DNA from: an uncultured Pseudomonadota bacterium
GTDB lineage: Bacteria > Myxococcota_A > UBA796 > SXON01
Assembly: GCA_903900265.1 (NCBI GenBank)
Contig: CAIUMM010000187.1
Span: 1-58,972, forward strand
Direction of reading: 5' to 3'
Length of the DNA: 58,972 nucleotides
Shown here: one piece after another, positions 32,845-41,359 of the stretch
Layout of the letters: each line of letters opens with the position of its first letter
How positions within the stretch are numbered: position 1 is the stretch's first letter
Notes under the pieces: model-generated
What the model was told of the DNA's origin: nothing
Database searches by the model: none
Seen by the model: only the letters and a program-made list of their open reading frames with translations
Position numbers and translations under genes: made by a program

Positions 32845-34605
32845 CTACTCTCCGAGCAGCTCCGACGCGCTCTGGGCCCCGTTGATGCGCACCCATTCGT
32901 CCTTCAGCCAAGCGAGCGCGCGTTCCGAATCCGCGGTCGCAGACCATCGGTGGGTGGACAGAAAAATCAGGAACGACCGGCACAGCGTCGCGTAGCCCAC
33001 AGCGCGCGCGCGAACCGCAGCCTCCGGGCTTTCGAAGCGAAGCTGGGCCTCTTCGCCGCAGACCGTCGTCACAAGCTGCTGGAGGAACGCCGAAGGGACT
33101 GCATCCTGTGCTTCGGCCGCATCTGCGAGTCTGCACACCGACGACGCCACGGTCGCTCCGGTATGGCTGAACAGGTCGTCGTGCGCGAGGCGACGAGCTC
33201 GGAGCTGCAACGCGGCCTCCGGCATCACGCCAAGCAGCGCCGTGCGCGCACGGAGCAGACGGGACAGCTTGAACACCGGCGTGCGCAAGAAGGTGCCCAA
33301 CAGTCGGAGGGTTCCTCCCGGAAACCAAGCCCGCAACCGCCGCACCGACAGCAGCAGCGCGCCAAAGGCGAGCGGCCCAGCCAACGCAAGCAGGGCGGCG
33401 ATCGCCAAATGCACTTGCCCCAACCCGCCGCGCACCGAGGAGGTCGTCCACTCCAACCACACGCACCACGCCCACGCGCCGATCGCTGCGGCGACCAACA
33501 TGCCGGTCGGGGGGCCTCCCCAACCTCTGCCAGAGGACGCACCCCGCAGCATCGGCTGCATCGGCGTGGCGTCCGACACGATCACGAGGTGCGGATCCGG
33601 ACCGGTCAGGTGTCCAAGCCGCAGGCCGTCAACCGCCTGACTGTCCAACACACCGCCGTCGGTGAGCGCAGCTTGTGGAGGTTCACCGCCCGAAGCGGCG
33701 AACGCAGCCCCCGAAAACTCCGGAGCCTCGGGCGCCCCGCGGAAGTCCCGGGGGTAGAGCATCGGCTCAAACGCCACCGGAGGGCAGGCCGACGCTGCTG
33801 CGATATCCGCGAGATACAACCCGCACATCGCCTCATCTCGAACCCGCGCCCTGCGGTTTCCACCCTGCCGGCGCTGTCCATCGGCGGCGCGCGCGAACCG
33901 GAAAGGCATTCCCGTCACAAGATCACTGGCGTTGAACGAAACTTGTTCAAGCTTTCCGGCCTCCAGAAGTACGTCGCCAAACGTGCCGGAACCGATGAAG
34001 TCCGTCTTGCCATAGGCCCGCGCAGCGGCGACGACGAGGCTGCTGCTCCCGCCGCGCAGCTCGGCGAGCGAAGCGCCGCCGACGTCGGTGCGCGACAGAA
34101 AATCCATCGCCGTGTTGGCAAAATCCGCGTACTGAAAGCCTTCTTTCCCCGCTCGCTGCGCGTATCCGACCCCGAGGATCGTCCCGCCAGAGACCGTGGA
34201 CAAGCGCACAACCTGCTCGCGCAGGCCCACGCGCTCCAACAAGTCCAGCGCACCCAAATGAAAGGCGGCCGCCCGAAAGCCCACGCCCGACAACGCCAAG
34301 CCGATCCCGGACAGGCGGATCGGCGGATGCACGGCCGCCGAAGCTTCGATCAGCTCGATCTCGTGCTCCGGGAAGCGTTGGATGAGCTTGTCGAGCAAGC
34401 CCGCCGGAAAGCCGCCCGCGAAGCCCGCGGGAGCATCCGCGGACTCGTTGAAGCGAACGACGATGTCGACGAGCTCCGCGTCGGCCGGAAGGGAGGAGGT
34501 CAGCCCGTCGCCAAGCTCCTCGACCAGCAGCGCACGAAGCTCTGCCGCAGTCATCAGCTGAGAGACGAGGTCAAACAGGGCTACGGGACGGGCGTCGGGG
34601 CGCAT
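32845..34605 (-). CDS. Patatin-like phospholipase with N-terminal EAD-like domain and two membrane helices
   Basis: 586 aa. Residues about 10-90 (LFDLVSQLMTAAELRALLVEE ... VDIVVRF ... LIQRFPEHEIE) resemble effector-associated domain 1, a death-domain-like adaptor found in bacterial conflict systems. The patatin domain follows: oxyanion loop SGVGFRAAA (106-114), nucleophile Ser139 in STVSGGT and Asp316 in TDGGVLD. Two hydrophobic segments lie near 365-385 and 400-425, then a roughly 160-residue helical tail. It would hydrolyse membrane lipids once activated. Gene order puts it 39 bases after the DUF2520 gene, same strand. No partner with an EAD tag is visible in this window. Confidence 0.8.
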   Translation of the reverse strand: MRPDARPVALFDLVSQLMTAAELRALLVEELGDGLTSSLPADAELVDIVVRFNESADAPAGFAGGFPAGLLDKLIQRFPEHEIELIEASAAVHPPIRLSGIGLALSGVGFRAAAFHLGALDLLERVGLREQVVRLSTVSGGTILGVGYAQRAGKEGFQYADFANTAMDFLSRTDVGGASLAELRGGSSSLVVAAARAYGKTDFIGSGTFGDVLLEAGKLEQVSFNASDLVTGMPFRFARAADGQRRQGGNRRARVRDEAMCGLYLADIAAASACPPVAFEPMLYPRDFRGAPEAPEFSGAAFAASGGEPPQAALTDGGVLDSQAVDGLRLGHLTGPDPHLVIVSDATPMQPMLRGASSGRGWGGPPTGMLVAAAIGAWAWCVWLEWTTSSVRGGLGQVHLAIAALLALAGPLAFGALLLSVRRLRAWFPGGTLRLLGTFLRTPVFKLSRLLRARTALLGVMPEAALQLRARRLAHDDLFSHTGATVASSVCRLADAAEAQDAVPSAFLQQLVTTVCGEEAQLRFESPEAAVRARAVGYATLCRSFLIFLSTHRWSATADSERALAWLKDEWVRINGAQSASELLGE

Positions 34606-34644
34606 CGTCCGCCCCTTACCACGCCTCCCGCCGCGCGCGAGGGC

Positions 34645-35355
34645 TCATTTTTTGGGACGCAGCGCCCGACGACGCGCGCGGATCCGGGAATCCAGCGCCA
34701 GATACGCGGCGTCCTCCGGCCCAAGGCGCGCCAAATGCTTGGAAATCGTTACTTCATCGCCTCGAACCGCTGGCCCGGTGATCGCATCATCCCCCGCGAC
34801 GGCAGCGCGGTTGAGGCTCTCTCGGGCGAGCGGAAGCAGCAAATCAGCGGCGTTCGGGACACCCGCGTCCGCGAGCACCGAAACAGCATCCAAAAACAGC
34901 ACCGCAAGATGTCCCGAAACCATCGACGCGGCGAGGTGCCACGCCACAGGATCGTCGCAGGTTACCGGGACCATGCCCAGCGCACGGGCTAGAAAAGCCG
35001 CCGCATCGCGCGCTTCGGGCGGCCCCTCCACGCGGGCCCCCACGCCGCGCAGATCCGGCAATCCCAGCGCAGGCCCAGGAAAGGTCATCATCGGATGCAG
35101 CACGCCTCCAAGCGGGTGCCCGAGCACCGAGGCGCTGTTCACCCCCGAAGAATGCAGGACGACGCGCCCCCGAGGCAGCCCCGCGGCGGTGAGCGCCAAG
35201 CCGGCATCCTGCACGGTCAGCCAGTAAAGGTCGCCCTCGCGCTCCTCAGGCAACGCATCCTCGCGACGGCAGAGCACCGCTTCGACGCCCGCCGCGCCCA
35301 GCAGCTGCACCAAGCTCTGACCGAGACGACCCGCGCCGATGAGGACCACACGCAT
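34645..35355 (-). CDS. Rossmann-like/DUF2520 oxidoreductase-type protein
   Basis: 236 aa. N-terminal NAD(P)-binding loop VVLIGAGRLGQSLVQLL, HSSGVNSASVLG and LHPMMTFPGP, then the helical DUF2520 domain with AWHLAASMVSGHLAVLF. Distantly related to pyrroline-carboxylate reductase/6-phosphogluconate dehydrogenase-type enzymes; substrate unknown. I chose the ATG at 35355 over an upstream GTG at 35376 because the Rossmann loop follows it at once. The start is 50 bases from the divergent biotin-carboxylase-like gene. Confidence 0.85.
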   Translation of the reverse strand: MRVVLIGAGRLGQSLVQLLGAAGVEAVLCRREDALPEEREGDLYWLTVQDAGLALTAAGLPRGRVVLHSSGVNSASVLGHPLGGVLHPMMTFPGPALGLPDLRGVGARVEGPPEARDAAAFLARALGMVPVTCDDPVAWHLAASMVSGHLAVLFLDAVSVLADAGVPNAADLLLPLARESLNRAAVAGDDAITGPAVRGDEVTISKHLARLGPEDAAYLALDSRIRARRRALRPKK

Positions 35356-35405
35356 GGGGCGATCTACCGCGAGCACGCCTCCAACGCCCGCGCTACGTTC
35401 TCCCC

Positions 35406-36434
35406 ATGCCCGAAACTGCTCCCCGTAAAAACGTGCAGCGCGTGCTCGCGGCCTGCTCCGGGGGCGATGCCGCGGTGATCGTACGCTCGGTGCAGGCGAT
35501 GGGCCTTGAAGTGGTCGCGGCGTTTGATGAAGCGACGTCGGAGGCGCCTTGGGTGCAGACGGCGGACTGGGATGCGCCGCTGCTCGCCCGAGACAGCGAG
35601 GACGACCCGTGGTCCGATCCGCAGCGGCTCGTGTCCGCGGCGCTGGACGCTGGAGCGGACGCCCTGCACCCAGGGGCCGGAGCGAGCGCGGCCTCGGGCA
35701 ACCTCGCGCGGCTCACCATCGCCAGCGGCTTGGGCTGGTTGGGGGTGCAGCCGGAGCTGCTGGAGTCGTGGGCCGGCTCGGTAGAACAAGCGGCCAATCA
35801 AGTTGGCGTACTACGCGGCAGCACCGAGGCCTACGGCGCCGAGAGCGCGCGCGTGGGCGTGCTCGGCGATGGCTACCGGATGACGCTGCTTGGCCAACAA
35901 CGCCTGCTCGCGGGCGGGCTCGCCGAGGTCAGCGGCTGCACCGACGCGGTGGCGCGGGCCGCGCTCGCGCTGGGATCCGCGCTGCGCCTGAATGGAGTGG
36001 CCAGCTTTGACCTCTTGGAAGAGGCGGGAGGCCGCGTGGTGATCCTTGGAGCCCACCCGGCGCTCTCGGGTTGGTTCATGTTCGACGAGGCGCTGTCCGC
36101 CAACCTCGTCGCGGCACAAGTGCAGCTTGCAGCGGGCGAGGAACTGCATTGGGACTCCGAGCGCCCCGCCGTGCGTCCTACGGTGGCCGCGGTGGTGCGC
36201 ACCGTCGCTCCCTGCGAATGGACCGAAGAAACCCTGGAGTTCGACGCCGGCCCCACCGCTCTCCTCGTCGGGCCCGGCCCGATCCCGAGGAGCACCCCCG
36301 TCGCGTTGATCGCACGCTCAGCGCCGACCCTGAAGGCGGCGCGCGCCCTGCTGAGCGAGGCGCTGCTCGCGCTGCCACTCCCAGACACCAACGCGGCGAG
36401 CCTGAGCGCGCGCCTGTTCGGAGAGCCCACATGA
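35406..36434 (+). CDS. Degenerate biotin-carboxylase-like protein lacking the ATP-grasp lid
   Basis: 342 aa. The first 120 residues match the biotin-carboxylase N-domain: VQRVLAACSGGDAAVIVRSV and ALHPGAGASAASGNLA in place of the usual HPGYGFLSEN. A block of about 100 residues that normally holds the Lys/GGGGRG ATP lid is missing. Sequence then resumes as in the ATP-grasp C-half and biotin-carboxylase C-domain (ALRLNGVASFDLLEEAGG, ANLVAAQVQLAAGEEL, AALLSEALLALPLPDTN-like end). The Glu and Asn metal ligands (EMNxR) appear as LGAHPAL. It is therefore probably not a carboxylase, and may be a structural or regulatory relative. First of three genes coupled by ATGA. Confidence 0.75.
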   Translation: MPETAPRKNVQRVLAACSGGDAAVIVRSVQAMGLEVVAAFDEATSEAPWVQTADWDAPLLARDSEDDPWSDPQRLVSAALDAGADALHPGAGASAASGNLARLTIASGLGWLGVQPELLESWAGSVEQAANQVGVLRGSTEAYGAESARVGVLGDGYRMTLLGQQRLLAGGLAEVSGCTDAVARAALALGSALRLNGVASFDLLEEAGGRVVILGAHPALSGWFMFDEALSANLVAAQVQLAAGEELHWDSERPAVRPTVAAVVRTVAPCEWTEETLEFDAGPTALLVGPGPIPRSTPVALIARSAPTLKAARALLSEALLALPLPDTNAASLSARLFGEPT

Positions 36435-37297
36435 CCCGTCACGCCGCCCCCCAGCACACGGTGCATGGCGCGCAAGGCCTCGTTCCGCTCGGCGAGATCG
36501 AGCTTCCCGGGGGAGACGCCGTGCCGGTGAACGGCCAGCGCTTCGGGCCCGCCGGAGCGCCGGTGATCATCCTCGCCGGCCTGCACGGGGACGCCGCGGA
36601 GGGCGTAGCGGCCGCCATGGCGCTCGCGGCACGTTGGGCGCACCAACCTCCGGATCGCGCGGTGCTGCTGTTCTCCTGTCTCAACCCGCTCGCGGTGCTG
36701 CACGGCTCGCATCGCTGGCCCGGTCTGGACGTCGACTTTGCCTCGCGGCTCCCCGGAGATGCAGAAGGGCACGCCCCGGATCGCATCGCGGCGGCGCTGT
36801 TTGAGCACCTCGGCAGCGCAGCCCGGCTGATCGAGCTGGGACCGCCCGATCCCGGCTTGTGGGAGGCGGTGCACGCCGAGGCCTGGCTCGACACGGTCGT
36901 CCCCGACGTGGCAGTGCCGTGGATTCGTCACACCGACCGCGCGATGGTCGGCTCGCCGGGGGCTTGGGGCGCGATCCGCCTCCGCAGCGGGCGCACCGGG
37001 CGCGTCCATCCAGCCGGCGTCGCTGGGCTTCAAAACGCGGTGCTGGAGCTGCTTGAAGGCAGACCGAGCGCGCATCCCGCTGTACAGATCGAAGAGTGCA
37101 AAGCCGAGAGCGCGGGGGTGTTCGTGCCCACGGCGTCTGCCGGGGATGCCATCGGCGTCGGAGAGGCTTTTGGCGCGCTGGATGGCAAGCCCTGCGTCGC
37201 GACAGCAGCCGGCAGGCTGATCGCGCTGCGCGACAAGCCTACCGCCTACGCTGGATCCACCCTCGCGCGGATCGCTATCGCCGGGAGCATCCTATGA
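36431..37297 (+). CDS. AspA/AstE-like M14-family pseudopeptidase (paralogue 1)
   Basis: 288 aa. Resembles succinylglutamate desuccinylase/aspartoacylase: IILAGLHGDAAEG (His52 kept, the Glu two residues on is Ala55), SCLNPLAVLHGSHR (NP...R motif) and LDVDFASRLPGD for the usual DLNRxFPG. The usual DLH zinc-ligand strand reads LIELGPP. Two of the three zinc ligands are missing. The C-terminal 75 residues look like the barrel-sandwich domain of this family (GVFVPTASAGDAIGVGEAFG), similar to biotinyl/lipoyl domains. ATGA overlaps on both sides tie it to its neighbours. Likely a binding or scaffold protein. Confidence 0.75.
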   Translation: MTRHAAPQHTVHGAQGLVPLGEIELPGGDAVPVNGQRFGPAGAPVIILAGLHGDAAEGVAAAMALAARWAHQPPDRAVLLFSCLNPLAVLHGSHRWPGLDVDFASRLPGDAEGHAPDRIAAALFEHLGSAARLIELGPPDPGLWEAVHAEAWLDTVVPDVAVPWIRHTDRAMVGSPGAWGAIRLRSGRTGRVHPAGVAGLQNAVLELLEGRPSAHPAVQIEECKAESAGVFVPTASAGDAIGVGEAFGALDGKPCVATAAGRLIALRDKPTAYAGSTLARIAIAGSIL

Positions 37298-38181
37298 ACT
37301 CGGTTTTTTCCCTGCCGCTCCCCTTGCGTCCTCCCTACCGGCTCCAACGCTTGTCCTTTGGATCAGGCGAGGGCGACGCGCAGCTGTGCATCGTCGCGGG
37401 CATCGACGGCGACGAAGTGACCGCGATGCACGCCGTAAACCTCGTAGCGGGCGTGCTCGCGGTGCAGCGGCCTTCGGGTTTGGTCTATCTGCTCCCTTGC
37501 GTGAACACGCCCGGCGCCGAAACTGGAGAAAAGACCTTCCTCGGCGAAGAGTTGGACGCCGCCTTCCCGGGCGACAGCGCCGGTGGCCCGGCGGCTCGCG
37601 TGGCTGCGGCGGTGCTCGAAGCCACACCCAGCGGCCTGTGCATCGAGGTGCAAACCGGCAATCGGTTCACCGAGGAGTGTCCCCACGCGCGGGCGCCGCT
37701 CTACGGGCGCGAGCTTGAAGCCGCGCGGGCGAGCGGCTTGCCGGTGATCTGGAAGCGCGCCGCCAAGCACTTCGACAGCGGCTTGTCGGGCGCGTGGCGC
37801 GCAGAGGCTCGCCCTTGCCTGACGCTTCGTGGCGGACAAGCTGGGGTGTTGAGCCTCGACCCGGCCCGCCAACTTGCCCGAGCGATGGTCCGTATCCTGA
37901 CGGCGCGCAGCCTGCTCCCCGCGGATCCGGACGCCACCGGGACGGTGCTGGAGACCGATCAGGTCGACGAGTATCGCGCCAACTTGGCTGGTTTTTTTGC
38001 CGCGGAGGTTCGCGCCGGCGAGCGACTGCGCACAGGGAGCTTGTTGGGCGTCGTGCGTTCCCCGATCGGCGGGGACACGCTCGAAGAGGTGCGCGCCAAG
38101 CGCCCCGGCATCGTGCTCTCGGCGCGCACCTACCCTTTGGTCAACGCCAAAGAGCTGCTGATCCGACTCGCGGTGGGGTAG
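37294..38181 (+). CDS. AspA/AstE-like M14-family pseudopeptidase (paralogue 2)
   Basis: 295 aa. A second, diverged copy of the same fold. The zinc motif is IVAGIDGDEVTA: Asp38 replaces the His, Glu41 is kept, the reverse of paralogue 1. The third-ligand strand is CIEVQTGNR in place of DLH, and the DLNRxFPG motif is ELDAAFPGD. The C-terminal barrel (about 220-295: FFAAEVRAGERLRTGSLLG, PGIVLSARTYPLVNAKELL) is well formed. Last gene of the unit and convergent with the antiporter gene 10 bases away. Together with the two genes upstream it forms an operon of three apparently inactive enzymes. Confidence 0.75.
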   Translation: MNSVFSLPLPLRPPYRLQRLSFGSGEGDAQLCIVAGIDGDEVTAMHAVNLVAGVLAVQRPSGLVYLLPCVNTPGAETGEKTFLGEELDAAFPGDSAGGPAARVAAAVLEATPSGLCIEVQTGNRFTEECPHARAPLYGRELEAARASGLPVIWKRAAKHFDSGLSGAWRAEARPCLTLRGGQAGVLSLDPARQLARAMVRILTARSLLPADPDATGTVLETDQVDEYRANLAGFFAAEVRAGERLRTGSLLGVVRSPIGGDTLEEVRAKRPGIVLSARTYPLVNAKELLIRLAVG

Positions 38182-38191
38182 TTCCCGGAGC

Positions 38192-40177
38192 TCAGACCGG
38201 ATCGCCCGCACGCACGGCGAGCAGCGTGGTCGCGATGCCATCCGCGAGGCGCTCCCGATGCCAGGGAGTCGGAGTAGGGTCCAGGTCCCATGTGGCGTTC
38301 ATGCCCACCACCACGAGATCGTAGCCCTTTTCGCTCTCGGCCAGCAGCCCTTCGGTGCGGTCTCCGTCCCCGCCCCGCCACTCGGTCAGCGAGGCGCCAG
38401 CAGCCTGAAGCTTCCGCGCGACCAGCGCCGCCGCATCGCCGTCCGCGCTCTCATCCACCGCGAGCAGCACCCGTTCGACGCGTTCGAGACCGCGATCGAT
38501 GAGCACGCCGACCGGCATATCGGCCAACGCGACGACCTCCGAGACCACGCCGCCGAGGAGCGTGCGCTGCAGCAACGGACGATGCGACCCGAGCAGGATC
38601 AGGCCCACCCCTTCTTCATCGGCCACCCTGCAGATGTCGCGCGCGGGCTTCGCCGACGGGAAGCTGCGGTGGGGCACCGCGAGGCCCAGCTCGGCGCCAC
38701 GCGCCTCCACCGCGGCCAACGCGCTCTGCACCTCTTCGGGTTGCGCGGCGGTCAGGTACTGGGAAGGCTTGTCTACCGGCAGAAGGCGAAGAACAAGCAC
38801 GCCGCCGTCGCCGGCCTGAGTGAGCCGGGCCGCGAGCGTCACCATCGGCGCGCCGATCGACGGGTCGGAGACACAGAGCAAAATCTCCCGCTTCGTCGGC
38901 ACGGGCACCACGCCGGACTGTTCCGAGACATCGGACTTGGGGACCTGCTCGCGGAGAATCTGGGCGCGAGGATAAACCCATTCCAAGGCTGGAGATGTCA
39001 TCACTGTCGTGGCGATAGCCATCACCACCATCATCGCGAACAGCTCGGGGGAGATGACCCCAAGCTCCAAGCCGATGTTCAACACCACGAGCTGCATGAG
39101 CCCGCGGGTGTTCATCAAGATGCCGATGGCGCTCGACTCCTGCCAGTTCAACCCCGAGATTCGGGCCGCCAGTAGGCTTCCCCCGAACTTGCCGGCGCAC
39201 GCCACCACGATGATGCCTACACATTCAATCCACGCGCTGGACGTGTTCATCAATCCAAGGTCCGTCTTCAGACCACTGCACGCGAAGAACACGGGGAGCA
39301 GGAGGAGCACCACCACGTCTTCCAGCTTTTCAATCAGCGCCTGTGTGAAGCCGGACTCCCGCGGCATCACCACACCCATCAAGAAGGCGCCAAAGAGCGC
39401 GTGAATTCCGATGGTCTCGGTCACGCCTGCGCTGACCAACACCAACAAAAACACGGCGGCGATCAAGCCCTGCGAGGCCCCTTCTCGCGTGCGCGCGCCG
39501 ATCCGAGCGAGCAGGGGGCGCACAAACGCGAAGACCACCCCAACATAGATCACCGCGTAGATCGTCGTGCGCACCGCGCCGCTGACGCCTTCGGACCGCG
39601 CAACCGAGACGACAAACGCGAGGACGCACCAAGCAGTGACGTCATCCACCGCCGCACACGCAAGCGCGATCGCCCCGATTCGGGTGCGCAACGCCTGACG
39701 TTCCGCGAGGATGCGCGCGAGCACCGGGAAGGCCGTGATGCTCATCGCTACGCCCATGAAGAGCGCGAACGGCAAGAATGGCACCCCAGCCGGGGCAAGA
39801 TGTCCGTACAGCGGCCACGCCAGCGCGATTCCCATCGCAAATGGGGCAGCGATGCTGGTTTGACTGATGATGACACTCGCGCGACCCAAGCCGCGAATCA
39901 GGCTCAGGTCAAACTCGAGCCCAATCAGGAACATGAAGAGCACGAGCCCGAGCTGCCCGACCGCGTTGAGCGCCCCCAACGAGTCCGGCGCCCAGAGCGC
40001 GTGCATGCCATCGGGCCAGATCAGACCCAGCGCAGAAGGCCCAAGGGCGATCCCCGCGATCACCTGGGCGACGACCGCTGGCTGCCCCACCCGACGAGCC
40101 GCGAGCGCCAAAACCTGCCCCACCGCCACGATGACCGTGATTTGAACCAAGAGCATGACCAGGGCGCTGACGTGCAT
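38192..40177 (-). CDS. Kef-type cation/proton antiporter with C-terminal Usp-like domains
   Basis: 661 aa from the ATG at 40177. CPA2 antiporter domain of about 12 membrane helices (residues 5-400) with ALGPSALGL, a conserved IGLEFDLSLI loop and the transport-site AVDDVTAW pair of Asp residues. The C-terminal 250 residues hold two universal-stress-protein-like folds (ILLCVSDPSIGAPM and VERVLLAVDESADGD), each with an open beta-alpha pattern. Probably exchanges K+ or Na+ for H+ at the inner membrane. The 51 bases of open frame upstream of 40177 are not used because MHVSALVMLLVQITV is a natural start into helix 1. Confidence 0.9.
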   Translation of the reverse strand: MHVSALVMLLVQITVIVAVGQVLALAARRVGQPAVVAQVIAGIALGPSALGLIWPDGMHALWAPDSLGALNAVGQLGLVLFMFLIGLEFDLSLIRGLGRASVIISQTSIAAPFAMGIALAWPLYGHLAPAGVPFLPFALFMGVAMSITAFPVLARILAERQALRTRIGAIALACAAVDDVTAWCVLAFVVSVARSEGVSGAVRTTIYAVIYVGVVFAFVRPLLARIGARTREGASQGLIAAVFLLVLVSAGVTETIGIHALFGAFLMGVVMPRESGFTQALIEKLEDVVVLLLLPVFFACSGLKTDLGLMNTSSAWIECVGIIVVACAGKFGGSLLAARISGLNWQESSAIGILMNTRGLMQLVVLNIGLELGVISPELFAMMVVMAIATTVMTSPALEWVYPRAQILREQVPKSDVSEQSGVVPVPTKREILLCVSDPSIGAPMVTLAARLTQAGDGGVLVLRLLPVDKPSQYLTAAQPEEVQSALAAVEARGAELGLAVPHRSFPSAKPARDICRVADEEGVGLILLGSHRPLLQRTLLGGVVSEVVALADMPVGVLIDRGLERVERVLLAVDESADGDAAALVARKLQAAGASLTEWRGGDGDRTEGLLAESEKGYDLVVVGMNATWDLDPTPTPWHRERLADGIATTLLAVRAGDPV

Positions 40178-40257
40178 GGCGCGTGCATACCCTGTCCATA
40201 AGAAGTTGACCCGTCTCGCCGGAAGCACAGCGGGAAGCGTCGTGTTATTCCATACGC

Positions 40258-41340
40258 ATGCTTACGTTCCTCATCGCCACCGTGCTCGCCGCTCAACCGA
40301 CCACCCCTCCGGGTCAACCTCAGGCCGGTCAAACGCCTGCAGCCGGACAGACCCCTGCCGCGGGGCAGATGGGCGCAGGACAGATGGGCGCAGGACAGAT
40401 GGGCGCCGCCGGGCAGATGGGCGCAGGACAGATGGGCGCCGCCGGGCAGATGGGCGCAGGACAGATGGGCGCCGCCGGGCAGATGGGCGCCGCCGGGCAG
40501 ATGGGCGCGGCCGGGCAGATGGGCGCGGCCGGGCAGATGGGCGCGGCCGGGCAGATGGGAGCAGGACAGATGGGCGCGGCCGGGCAGATGGGCGGCGCGG
40601 GAACGTCGACCGAGCCGCTGCTGCTCGTCGAAGACCTGACGCACCTCGCCGGTGGCGGCGAGCTGACCATCACCGTCGGCTCCAAAACCTTGCAAGCTGC
40701 CGATGACGGCAAGCGCCCTGACTTCAAAGCCGGAGACGGCCTGTACTCCCTCCGCATCCCTCAAAGCACGGGTTCGGTCGCGCTCAAGGTCAGCAACGCC
40801 ACGGAGTCTTGGTCTGGAAAGGCCGATATGACCGGCGTGAGCGGGTTCATCCCGCTGAAGATCATACTGGTCAAAGGCGGCACGTTCACGGTCGCCGAGA
40901 TCCCCAAAATGCCCGCTGCCGGAGCCGGCGGCGCCGCGGGTCAGATGGGTGCCGGACAAATGGGCGGGGGGCAGCTGCCCGCCGGACAGATGGGCGCGGG
41001 GATGACCGGCATGACGGGTCAAATGGGCGCAGGCATGGCCGGGCAGATGGGCGCCGGACAGATGGGCGCAGGCATGGCCGGACAGATGGGCGCCGGACAG
41101 ATGGGCGCTTCGGCTACGTTGCCCGGTCAGACCGGGATGACCCCGCCCACCGGCGCCACGAGCGCGAGCACCGCCACAACGTCTTGGGCTCCGCCCGCAG
41201 AAGGCGCATCCTCCACGGACGGCGGCACCTTTGGCCTGATGGTCGCGTTTGCGTTGTTCTTCGGCGCTTTCACCGGCGGCATCGGCTTCTGGCTCGGCCG
41301 TCGTCAAGGTCACGCCGACAGCCAGCTCCCTCCCGCTTGA
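40258..41340 (+). CDS. Exported protein with GQMGA tandem repeats, Ig-like domain and C-terminal anchor
   Basis: 360 aa. Short signal (MLTFLIATVLAAQP), then two repeat blocks of GQMGA/GQMGAA units: 14 QMG copies at about 36-114 and 8 QMG copies (plus one GQLPA) at about 228-284. Between them is a beta domain (EDLTHLAGGGELTITVGS ... DDGKRPDFKAGDGLYSLRI) of the Ig-like type in which an acidic DDGxxxDxxAGDGxY loop is common. A C-terminal membrane helix (LMVAFALFFGAFTGGIGFWLG) and RRQG form the anchor. Met-rich repeats can bind Cu(I) or Ag(I), but no Cys/His accompanies them. The gene is divergent from the antiporter. Function unknown. Confidence 0.85.
   Translation: MLTFLIATVLAAQPTTPPGQPQAGQTPAAGQTPAAGQMGAGQMGAGQMGAAGQMGAGQMGAAGQMGAGQMGAAGQMGAAGQMGAAGQMGAAGQMGAAGQMGAGQMGAAGQMGGAGTSTEPLLLVEDLTHLAGGGELTITVGSKTLQAADDGKRPDFKAGDGLYSLRIPQSTGSVALKVSNATESWSGKADMTGVSGFIPLKIILVKGGTFTVAEIPKMPAAGAGGAAGQMGAGQMGGGQLPAGQMGAGMTGMTGQMGAGMAGQMGAGQMGAGMAGQMGAGQMGASATLPGQTGMTPPTGATSASTATTSWAPPAEGASSTDGGTFGLMVAFALFFGAFTGGIGFWLGRRQGHADSQLPPA
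40363..40599 (+). repeat. GQMGA coding repeat block 1 (14 units)
   Basis: Fourteen in-frame 15- or 18-base units (GGN CAG ATG GGC GCN with an optional extra Ala codon) in the exported protein. Neighbouring units are nearly identical at DNA level, so copy number is likely to vary between strains. The 5- and 6-residue versions alternate irregularly. Confidence 0.9.
40939..41109 (+). repeat. GQMGA coding repeat block 2
   Basis: Eight further QMG units, one GQLPA variant and three Gly-Met-(Thr/Ala) spacers (GMTGMT, GMA, GMA) just before the linker to the membrane anchor. The arrangement is less regular than block 1. Confidence 0.9.
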
Positions 41341-41359
41341 CCCACCGCAAAGGCTGACC

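Noticed and set aside
40363..41109. Regular repeats resembling a CRISPR array
   Set aside because: Units are contiguous 15/18-mers without spacers and stay in frame in an exported protein.
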